From an uncultured Eubacteriales bacterium (GTDB taxonomy: Bacteria > Bacillota > Clostridia > Oscillospirales > CAG-272), in the NCBI GenBank assembly GCA_905187695.1, contig CAJJIY010000060.1, positions 1 through 5,292 of the forward strand: a DNA stretch of 5,292 nucleotides, read 5' to 3'. Numbering within the stretch: the stretch's first letter is position 1; the number at the start of each line of letters is the position of its first letter. Positions 1 to 5,031 of the stretch are shown one piece after another. Below the pieces are notes generated by a model. It did no database searches, was not told the origin of the DNA, and saw only the letters and a list, made by a program, of their open reading frames with translations. Made by a program: the position numbers and the translations under genes.

Positions 1-1
1 C

Positions 2-97
2 TTTACATGCTTGGATAAATATCAAAAACAGTTACACTCATCAACGGTCAGAATGAACGAGCTATGTGCACCGTATGATAAAGTCGTCTATTCCTGA
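2..97 (+). CDS. Possible C-terminal end of an unidentified protein (partial)
   Basis: An open frame enters from the left edge and runs 31 codons to a TGA at 95-97. The residues (for example LDKYQKQLHSSTVRMNELCA) are a normal mix of charged and hydrophobic amino acids and could be a protein tail. The main support is context: a strong hairpin terminator begins 14 bases after the stop. The other + frames close earlier (at 16-18 and 51-53). I do not recognise the family, and 31 residues are too few to assign a function. It could equally be a chance open frame. Confidence 0.3.
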   Translation, partial: FTCLDKYQKQLHSSTVRMNELCAPYDKVVYS

Positions 98-111
98 TAA
101 TATGATATGCC

Positions 112-145
112 AAACAGCGCAAGCAGATTTATACTTGCGCTGTTT
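112..145 (+). terminator. Hairpin terminator, 12-bp perfect stem
   Basis: AAACAGCGCAAG (112-123) and CTTGCGCTGTTT (134-145) form a perfect 12-bp stem with a 10-base loop. It is followed by TATTCATT, a weak T-rich tail. The A residues at the stem base would also give a short U run on the other strand, so it may act in both directions. It fits as the end of the + transcript entering from the left edge. Confidence 0.6.
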
Positions 146-235
146 ATTCATTGTAGGCGGAGTGCTACGCAATAGGCGTTGATTTTTCTTAATTCATGCT
201 GCTCTATTCATGTAATAAGAGCAAGGACCAGTATT

Positions 236-438
236 TTATATTTCTATCCCACGAAACCAGCGTTCGATTTCATAACAGTCAATCTGTCCGCGTGGATACT
301 TAGGGGTGGAGAAGCCTGTATCTATGCAGCTTATAGGACGCAAAAACAGAACAAGTAGTATAATTCCTTTCGGAGGCCATAAACCTCTCTTCTATCATTC
401 CGAAAAAATGAAAAGGCGAATGAGAAACACAATACTTT
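236..438 (-). pseudogene. Possible remnant of an unidentified gene
   Basis: A minus-strand frame is open from 438 to a TAA at 236-238 but has no convincing start codon or ribosome binding site. Its last 25 or so residues (including STPKYPRGQIDCYEIERWFR) look protein-like, with a charged and aromatic pattern rarely seen in random translation. The upstream part overlaps the hairpin terminator of the hydrolase gene (402-451) and reads like non-coding sequence (FAFSFF). My reading is a decayed carboxy-terminal fragment, or chance. I do not recognise a family. The rest of 146-570 shows no gene that I can support. Confidence 0.22.
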
Positions 439-451
439 TCACTCACCTTTT
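402..451 (-). terminator. Rho-independent terminator of the alpha/beta hydrolase gene
   Basis: Read on the minus strand, a 16-position stem (451-436 pairing with 426-411) has only one mismatch and two G-U wobbles, closes a 9-base loop and is followed after two bases by six T residues (408-403). This is a typical intrinsic terminator. It lies about 120 bases past the hydrolase stop codon at 571, with nothing convincing in between, so it most likely ends that transcript. Confidence 0.65.
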
Positions 452-570
452 ATGTGCAGCCTATTTTCGATTCATCGGCTTCTTATCTCCTATTGCTTGT
501 TTTTTGTAGTGCCGGAAACGACCCTACCACTTCTGTAACAGTTTTTAGCCTCTTTCAACAGACAACGCCA

Positions 571-1431
571 TTAGAGCAAACGATTTTCTGTATCCCGAAA
601 GAAGCGGTCACAATCGCGGGCGGCCATTTCAGGACATTCGTCGGCGCCGCCATGCCCCAGATGTTGATACGTCAGCAGCGATGCCCCGGGAATCGCCTGC
701 GCGACTTTCAGCGCGTTTTCCGCCGTTGCAAGAGGATCAAGCCCGCCCAGCCAAATCAGGACCGGAACGTGAATCCCCGCGAGCTTTTCCAGCATCTCCT
801 GCTCGCTGTTTGCCCGGCAGCATGTCATATCTCCAATATTCGGCACTTCGAACTCTTCTTTGGCGCGCTCCATAAGGATGGCAGTATGCTCCTTGTGATT
901 GGCCGCCCGGCGCGCCAGGCGTTCAGGGTTTTGCGTTGGCCATGGCTCCATCCATGCCATTTTTTCAAGAAGCTCATAGTTTCCAACCAATTTGCCGGCA
1001 TCCGGGTTGCGGCGGGATGAGGGGCTGCCGCCTTTCTCCGGCCGACGGTACTGGACGATCCCGTCGCAGCAAACAAACCCTTTCAGCACCTCCGGATGGT
1101 TGAACGCGGCATACCATCCCGCAAAATTCCCGTGGGAAACACCGGTATAGTAGAAAGACTCGATCCCCATTGCTTTCGCGAAAGCAAGCAGATCTTCCCC
1201 CCATATCTCATTGTAGTCACGCTCGACGTTGTCCGTGATATGTGTTGATTTTCCATATCCACGCATATACACGAGAAAGCAATGGTAGTCATACGGCGGC
1301 TTTCCCAACAATTCCATGTGACAGTCCGTCAGGAAAAAATTTTGTGTCGAAAGAAGATATTTGTCGCCGCTGCCAAATTCCTTGTAAGCAAGGGTGATCT
1401 GTCCAATCTGTACTGTTTTGATTTCGTCCAT
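571..1431 (-). CDS. Alpha/beta hydrolase fold protein
   Basis: A 286-residue cytoplasmic-type protein of the usual length for a single-domain alpha/beta hydrolase. Visible motifs, numbered from the chosen start: the strand-loop MRGYGKST (residues 56-63), the nucleophile elbow GVSHG with Ser99 (G-x-S-x-G), Asp232 in IWLGGLD before helix F, and His260 in HLGHGG, which together make a catalytic triad in the right order. The usual His-Gly oxyanion motif after the first long strand is replaced by LLSTQNF. The substrate cannot be told; an esterase, lactonase or peptidase role are all possible. I chose ATG 1431 because the fold begins at once (IKTVQIGQITLAYKEFGSG). An in-frame extension to ATG 1488 or TTG 1545 is possible, but its residues do not resemble the family. 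The ribosome binding site is poor: AGGGGAAAGG ends 12 bases before the ATG. The gene diverges from the oxidoreductase at 1688 and appears unbroken. Confidence 0.85.
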   Translation of the reverse strand: MDEIKTVQIGQITLAYKEFGSGDKYLLSTQNFFLTDCHMELLGKPPYDYHCFLVYMRGYGKSTHITDNVERDYNEIWGEDLLAFAKAMGIESFYYTGVSHGNFAGWYAAFNHPEVLKGFVCCDGIVQYRRPEKGGSPSSRRNPDAGKLVGNYELLEKMAWMEPWPTQNPERLARRAANHKEHTAILMERAKEEFEVPNIGDMTCCRANSEQEMLEKLAGIHVPVLIWLGGLDPLATAENALKVAQAIPGASLLTYQHLGHGGADECPEMAARDCDRFFRDTENRLL

Positions 1432-1687
1432 CGTGTATACCAGCCTTTCCCCTGTTTTATAAGTCTTTGTGCAAAGCATTTCTTTCATTACAGTATAACA
1501 GACACCGCTTCCCGAGGAATTCACAAAAAAACGCTTTTCTTTCAAAATTAACGCATTTTACCTTTCCCCTTTCGTGTGAAATGCATAACAATATTATTTT
1601 ACAAAACCAGTGTTTTTTTTTGAAAGATTTTACGTCGGGCCCCATTTATCATTTTATCTATAAAACGAAAGAAAAGAGGCCAGTAAA
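1432..1687. promoter_or_regulatory. AT-rich divergent intergenic region
   Basis: These 256 bases separate two divergently transcribed genes and must hold both promoters. On the minus strand TATACT (about 1492-1497) is a good -10 candidate but has no matching -35 at normal spacing. No + strand promoter pair stands out; TTGAAA at about 1619-1624 followed by an AT-rich stretch 18 bases later is only weak. Two identical minus-strand copies of AGGGGAAAGG lie at 1444-1453 and 1561-1570. No clear operator palindrome or riboswitch was recognised. Confidence 0.4.
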
Positions 1688-1690
1688 ATG
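1675..1690 (+). promoter_or_regulatory. Ribosome binding site and start codon of the oxidoreductase gene
   Basis: AGAGG (1675-1679) lies 8 bases before ATG 1688. This is the only good ribosome binding site near the gene. It shows that translation was meant to begin at 1688 and not at the in-frame ATG 1750, which has no such site upstream. Confidence 0.65.
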
Positions 1691-1749
1691 GAAAAACTGA
1701 AAATCGGGTTCATCGGCTGTGTATCGCATTCGACAAACATCTGCCCGGG
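1688..1749 (+). pseudogene. Frameshifted N-terminus of the Gfo/Idh/MocA oxidoreductase
   Basis: From ATG 1688 the frame reads MEKLKIGFIGC, the classic first beta strand of a Rossmann NAD(P)-binding domain. It then runs into nonsense (VSHSTNICPGW). Switching frame at about 1720 restores IAFDKHLPGMA, which is exactly what follows the glycine loop in this family, and this continues directly into the long open frame that contains ATG 1750. One extra base would give GFIGCGIAFDKHL, four would give the family-like GFIGCGGIAFDKHL. The break therefore falls inside the GxGxxG loop that binds the dinucleotide. It may be a true mutation or a sequencing indel. Confidence 0.8.
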
Positions 1750-2808
1750 ATGGCGACGCAGACGGACAAAATCGATATGTATGCATTTTGTGACATCGTT
1801 GCAGAACGCGCCGAAGAAGCACGCCAAAAGTACGGCTGCACAGACGCAAAGATATATACCGATTACCACGAACTGTTGGAGGACCCGGAGATCTGCGCAG
1901 TGCATGTGCTTACCCCCAACGTGAAGCACTGCGAGATCTCCTGCGCCGCAATGGAGGCCGGCAAGCATGTCATTTGCGAAAAGCCCATGGCTGCCACTGC
2001 CGCGGATGCAAAGAAGATGCTGGACACATCCAAACGTACTGGCAAGCTGCTGACGATTGGATACCAATACCGGCACTTTGATGCGAACAGGGCCATGAAA
2101 GATTATGTTTCCACCGGGGCTTTGGGCGATATCTATTATGCTGAGACGACCGCTATCCGCCGCCGCGGTATCCCCACGCCCTTCGGCACCTCCTTCATCA
2201 CCGACGGGACCGCCGGCATCGGCGCGGTGGGCGATATCGGCTGCTATTCGCTGGATATGGTGCTCAACGCCATCGGCTATCCCAAGCCGCTCACGGTCAG
2301 CGGTTACAAATCGGCTTTCTTCGGCACCGATCCCAACTACTGCAACTATGTAAAGACCGGCCACCCCGAATATGCCAAGGCCTTTGCCGTGGACGATTTC
2401 GCCGCCGCCTTTATCCGGCTGGAGGGCGGCATCGTGCTTGATTTCCGCATTGCCTGGGCCATGAACATGGACACCCCCGGCGACACCATCATTCTGGGCG
2501 ACAAGGGCGGCTTGCGCATCCCCTCCACCGAGTGCTGGAACGGCACGGTCGGCGGCCCCATGCGGCTCTATCACGAGGTCTGCGGCGAACAGACCGAGAC
2601 CGTCATTCCGGTCATCGTTTCGGAGGACGAAAAGAAGGGCATTTCCCTCTTCGACAAGAAGATCCGCTCCTTCCTGGACGCTATCAAGGAGGGCGGCAGC
2701 GCGCCGGTGCCTTCTTCGCAGATTCTTTACAATCAGGCCATCATCGACGGTATCGTCCGCAGTGCCGAAGCGGGGCATGAGGTGGAAATCACCATCCCGG
2801 AGATTTAA
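1750..2808 (+). CDS. Gfo/Idh/MocA-family NAD(P)-dependent oxidoreductase (5'-frameshifted)
   Basis: This is the main body of a cytoplasmic dehydrogenase acting on sugars, inositols or similar hydroxyl compounds; the real substrate cannot be read from sequence. Numbered from ATG 1750: a second Rossmann strand YAFCDI (11-16) whose Asp would contact the cofactor ribose, VHVLTPNVKH (51-60), and the catalytic-lysine motif CEKP (76-79) in HVICEKPMAAT. GDIGCYSLD (161-169) corresponds to the substrate-site DxGxH segment but carries Tyr in place of the common His, as in some glucose-fructose oxidoreductase-like members. The C-terminal alpha/beta domain is complete, ending EVEITIPEI. With the 21 or so residues encoded from 1688 the intact protein would be about 373 residues, normal for the family. 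The short form starting at 1750 would lack the glycine loop and is unlikely to bind cofactor. The frame is open back to 1687. Three hairpins follow the stop. Confidence 0.88.
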   Translation: MATQTDKIDMYAFCDIVAERAEEARQKYGCTDAKIYTDYHELLEDPEICAVHVLTPNVKHCEISCAAMEAGKHVICEKPMAATAADAKKMLDTSKRTGKLLTIGYQYRHFDANRAMKDYVSTGALGDIYYAETTAIRRRGIPTPFGTSFITDGTAGIGAVGDIGCYSLDMVLNAIGYPKPLTVSGYKSAFFGTDPNYCNYVKTGHPEYAKAFAVDDFAAAFIRLEGGIVLDFRIAWAMNMDTPGDTIILGDKGGLRIPSTECWNGTVGGPMRLYHEVCGEQTETVIPVIVSEDEKKGISLFDKKIRSFLDAIKEGGSAPVPSSQILYNQAIIDGIVRSAEAGHEVEITIPEI

Positions 2809-2836
2809 GGCACATTTTTGGGACAGACCAAAACGC

Positions 2837-2874
2837 AAAAACAGAAAGGGTAAGTAAAAACACCCCCTGTTTTT
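2837..2874 (+). terminator. Terminator of the oxidoreductase gene, first hairpin
   Basis: AAAAACAG (2837-2844) pairs with CTGTTTTT (2867-2874), and an inner GGGT/ACCC helix continues the stem after a small internal loop. A T-rich stretch (CATCTTTCTC) follows. The hairpin starts 28 bases after the TAA of the oxidoreductase. Confidence 0.5.
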
Positions 2875-2904
2875 CATCTTTCTCATCCCCATATTTTTAA
2901 GGAA

Positions 2905-2933
2905 ATCCCCCCGCGCCGCTGGCGCGGGGGGAT
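2905..2933 (+). terminator. Very stable GC-rich terminator, 13-bp perfect stem
   Basis: ATCCCCCCGCGCC (2905-2917) pairs perfectly with GGCGCGGGGGGAT (2921-2933) around a 3-base loop and is followed by CTTTATTTAT. It is in the + direction behind the oxidoreductase gene, and would also block read-through from the convergent phosphatase gene. Confidence 0.75.
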
Positions 2934-2969
2934 CTTTATTTATGGTCTGTCTGCCACCCGAAGAAACTG

Positions 2970-2999
2970 ATCCCCCCCCCGCGTTGCGGGGCGGGGGAT
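2970..2999 (-). terminator. GC-rich hairpin behind the phosphatase gene
   Basis: AT plus nine C plus GC (2970-2982) pairs with GC, four G, five G and AT (2986-2999), with one bulged C at 2992. It begins 12 bases beyond the phosphatase stop codon (3012) on the minus strand, so it is the natural terminator of that gene, although its downstream tail (CAGTTTCTTC) is only partly T-rich. On the + strand it is followed by TTTT, so it may work both ways. If one C of the nine-C run were really a G, the bulge would pair. Confidence 0.6.
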
Positions 3000-3011
3000 T
3001 TTACGCGCATT

Positions 3012-4247
3012 TTATTCCTGCTGACCGAAAGTGGTTGCCCCGAAGATGCCGGCGATAAACTTGGCAATATCGGTGTTGTCCATCGGTTCTTCACCGAACA
3101 GCGCCTCCACGCCGGGGCCTATGGCAAAGACCGGCACATTGACGTTGGTGTGCGCGTCGGAGCCGCTGCGGGTGTAGGAATATCCGCCGTCCTCATTTTT
3201 CTGCAGGCCGCCGGTTTCGTGGTCGGCCGTGATGATCAGCACCGTATCGGGGTGCATGATGACAAAGGAAATGAGATAGGTGGACACCTCGTCCATCCGG
3301 GAAATACCGGTATACATGGTGTCAAAATCATTGTTGTGTCCGCCCTGATCCACATAGGCCTCCTCAATCATGGCAAAGAAGGCGCCGTTGTTGTCGGAAA
3401 TGGCCGAAAGCGCTTCGGCGGTAATCTCCACGATATTATTGCCCACACGCCCATAACTGACATACTGAAGCCCGGTCAGGGGCTTTCCCTCGGGCGCGTA
3501 GGCGCCGTCGTCCAGTTTTTCATAGATCTGCTTGAGGATTTCATTCTCTTTATAACGGCTGTCCACATGGGCCAGAAATCCGGCCGGCGTTGCGCTGGTG
3601 TTGCGGTCGGTCGTCACCACGGCGGTACGCGCGCCGTTGGCGCCGGCCAGTTCCAGCACGCCGGGGCGGCGGGTGCCGTCTTTGTCTATACCGACATACC
3701 CGTTGATCGTCTTATAGCCGGTGGCCAGCGCAGTGGCGGTGGCGTGCGCTTTTCCGGTCAGTTCCGAAACGGAGGCGGTCTTGCACCACCCGCGATACGG
3801 AAGCAGATAGGGGCTGAAATTGTTCACCTTGGCGGCCAGCGCCGCCTCGATCTCGGCCTCGCCCATGCCGTCCCCAATGAGGAGAATGGCGGATTTGGCT
3901 TTCTCGGCAAAAGTGAACTTGGCGGGGCTCGCGGTCGTCGGCAGATTGTCCACATTCACCCGCGCGTCCAATTCTTTCGCGCCCATATAGCGGTTGACCA
4001 GCGCGCTGGCGGCGCCGGCCAGCATATAGGAATTGCCGTAGCAGACGATCTTGTTGCCGTTCTTTTGCAGGATATATTCGTCGCTTTCAAGTTTCAGGTT
4101 CTTTACGGCGTCGCTCTCGGCGCGGCCGGTGTCCCCCATGAGGATTTCATATTCGCTCTCCTCATTGGTTTCGGTCCGCAGCGGCAGGACCACGCCCATG
4201 TTCTTGTGCAGGAAATCCCGCAGATTCACCGCGGCGTTATAGACCAT
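3012..4247 (-). CDS. Alkaline phosphatase catalytic part of a frameshifted lipoprotein
   Basis: This frame encodes the second accessory domain (to about residue 100) and a catalytic domain of the alkaline phosphatase family, a zinc-dependent phosphomonoesterase expected outside the cell. Metal ligands are visible by comparison with E. coli PhoA: Asp126 in LLIGDGMG, Glu295, Asp300 and His304 in IEEAYVDQGGH, Asp342-His343 in ITADHETGG, and His366 in SDAHTNVNVP. ALATGYKTINGYVG after the active-site helix is also typical. The nucleophile motif normally Asp-Ser-Ala reads GKAHAT (165-170), with no Ser, and the position of E. coli Asp153 is Ser218 in SATPAG. The start ATG at 4247 overlaps the upstream stop (TGATG), but it lies inside a domain: in the same frame the preceding codons read RPLSSYSIVYPQRSGL, matching the first domain copy. 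So this is the downstream part of one gene that runs 3012-4840, broken near 4295. The intact product would be about 609 residues. Confidence 0.85.
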   Translation of the reverse strand: MVYNAAVNLRDFLHKNMGVVLPLRTETNEESEYEILMGDTGRAESDAVKNLKLESDEYILQKNGNKIVCYGNSYMLAGAASALVNRYMGAKELDARVNVDNLPTTASPAKFTFAEKAKSAILLIGDGMGEAEIEAALAAKVNNFSPYLLPYRGWCKTASVSELTGKAHATATALATGYKTINGYVGIDKDGTRRPGVLELAGANGARTAVVTTDRNTSATPAGFLAHVDSRYKENEILKQIYEKLDDGAYAPEGKPLTGLQYVSYGRVGNNIVEITAEALSAISDNNGAFFAMIEEAYVDQGGHNNDFDTMYTGISRMDEVSTYLISFVIMHPDTVLIITADHETGGLQKNEDGGYSYTRSGSDAHTNVNVPVFAIGPGVEALFGEEPMDNTDIAKFIAGIFGATTFGQQE

Positions 4248-4840
4248 CAGTCCGGAGCGCTGGGGATAAACAATGCTGTAAGAGGAAAGCGGACGCCCGA
4301 AACGGTCACATCCAGATAAAGATAATGATGCCGGCGCAGCGTGGCCTCGCCGGTGTAATTTTCCACCCGGGCATTGACCAGATCCACATAATTGGCGATA
4401 AAATGCATCACCGCCTGCATGGTGGTGGCGGCCGTGCCGCCGACAAGCACCACCTGATTGCCGTTGCCGGACAGGAGATAGTCCTTTTCCCGCAACGAAG
4501 CAACCGCCTCTTTGCTGGCGGGGCGTTGGGTGTGCCCTACCAAGATCTCTTTGGCCGTGCCGTTTTCGGATTCTTCACTTGTAAAATAGTCATCCTCCAT
4601 CGGCAAAAGCACGCCGGTGGCTTCCTTGATGGAGTCCCGCAGCCGGACGGCCGCTTCTTTTTCGGAAGCATAATTCTGGCTGGTGGCTTTATAGTAATAA
4701 ACGATTTTGTACTCGGAAAGCCCGTCCGCCACAATCGGCGAAACTGTCTGCTGTTGCGGATCCTTCTGCGGGGTACAGGCCGCAAACAGCGGCAAAACAA
4801 AGAAAAGCGCCAGCAGGAAACAAAGAATTCGCTTGGACAT
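4247..4840 (-). CDS. Lipoprotein signal peptide and first accessory domain of the frameshifted phosphatase
   Basis: A 197-residue frame starts at ATG 4840 with a strong ribosome binding site. Residues 1-22 form a lipoprotein signal: MSKR, a hydrophobic core, then FAAC with Cys22 as the lipidated residue, so the product should be anchored on the outer face of the membrane. Residues 43-160 make an alpha/beta domain (YKIVYYY, AAVRLRDSIKEATGVLLP, EILVGHTQR, KDYLLSGNGNQVVLVGG). This layout recalls accessory domains placed before catalytic domains in some secreted hydrolases, for example the GH67 N-terminal type, which is a loose inference. It recurs in the next frame (YSIVYP, GVVLP, EILMGDTGR, DEYILQKNGNKIVCYG). 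After SG (181-182) the last 15 residues (VRFPLTALFIPSAPD) are out of frame. A missing base near 4295 explains this: adding one C on the minus strand gives VSGRPLSSYSIVYP and joins both frames. Confidence 0.82.
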   Translation of the reverse strand: MSKRILCFLLALFFVLPLFAACTPQKDPQQQTVSPIVADGLSEYKIVYYYKATSQNYASEKEAAVRLRDSIKEATGVLLPMEDDYFTSEESENGTAKEILVGHTQRPASKEAVASLREKDYLLSGNGNQVVLVGGTAATTMQAVMHFIANYVDLVNARVENYTGEATLRRHHYLYLDVTVSGVRFPLTALFIPSAPD

Positions 4841-4847
4841 AAAAGAT

Positions 4848-4852
4848 CCTCC
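4848..4852 (-). promoter_or_regulatory. Strong Shine-Dalgarno site of the phosphatase gene
   Basis: GGAGG on the minus strand lies 7 bases before ATG 4840. It fixes the start and excludes the longer in-frame reading toward 5272, whose residues (repeated GSGRSCG) are an artefact of the tandem DNA repeat. Confidence 0.85.
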
Positions 4853-4866
4853 GATGCCATAGAGTG

Positions 4867-4894
4867 ACGGACGCGGTAAAAGTCGCGCGTCCGT
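4867..4894 (-). other. Perfect 9-bp hairpin in the 5' leader of the phosphatase gene
   Basis: ACGGACGCG (4867-4875) and CGCGTCCGT (4886-4894) form a perfect GC-rich stem with a 10-base loop. It lies between the presumed promoter and the ribosome binding site, near the 5' end of the message. It could stabilise the transcript or serve as an operator. Read on the + strand it is followed by TCTTTTTATAAT and would look like an intrinsic terminator, but no + strand gene ends here. Confidence 0.55.
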
Positions 4895-4901
4895 TCTTTT
4901 T

Positions 4902-4917
4902 ATAATATAGCATAATA
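4902..4917 (-). promoter_or_regulatory. Candidate -10 region of the phosphatase promoter
   Basis: On the minus strand this AT-rich stretch contains TATTAT (4917-4912), TATATT (4909-4904) and TATTAT (4907-4902). No consensus -35 hexamer sits 17 bases upstream of any of them. This is usual for PhoP-activated promoters, where the PHO box takes the place of the -35. The exact element cannot be chosen from sequence alone. Confidence 0.4.
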
Positions 4918-4929
4918 CACAAGCAAATG

Positions 4930-4968
4930 TGTAAATACCATGTAAATAATGTATAAACTCTATAAAAA
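4930..4968 (-). promoter_or_regulatory. Predicted PHO box (PhoP binding site) upstream of the phosphatase
   Basis: Read in the direction of the gene, four hexamers occur at an exact 11-bp period: TTTTTA (4968-4963), TTTATA (4957-4952), TTTACA (4946-4941) and TTTACA (4935-4930), each separated by 5 bases. The Bacillus PHO box consists of direct repeats of TT(A/C/T)A(C/T)A with about 5-base spacers. Three of the four match that consensus fully and the outermost at most positions. The array lies just upstream of the candidate -10 elements, where PhoP-P dimers activate transcription. That the next gene is an alkaline phosphatase agrees with this. The PhoP/PhoR genes themselves are not in the window. 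Confidence 0.65.
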
Positions 4969-5031
4969 GCCACTGAAAAGAAAACCGCCCCGGCCGGGGA
5001 GCTTGCGCGCGGCTGTCCTGTGTGTCCCCGC

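Noticed and set aside
306..509. + strand 67-codon open frame
   Set aside because: No ribosome binding site, it spans the hydrolase terminator hairpin, and its composition looks random.
1..570. tRNA, rRNA or insertion-sequence ends in the left AT-rich part
   Set aside because: No cloverleaf, rRNA-like segment, transposase motif or terminal inverted repeats could be found by eye.
1603..1620. AAAAC-CAGT-GTTTT with a T run as a + strand terminator
   Set aside because: Only a 5-bp A/T-rich stem and no + strand transcript to end there.
1654..2892. Minus-strand 412-codon open frame opposite the oxidoreductase
   Set aside because: Antisense shadow of a gene with unmistakable family motifs; its residues are typical of reversed GC-rich coding sequence.
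3150..4319. Long + strand open frame of 389 codons opposite the phosphatase
   Set aside because: It mirrors the GC-rich codons of the minus-strand gene, which has clear zinc-ligand motifs; the + frame has no domain sense and is rich in G, V and H as expected for an antisense shadow.
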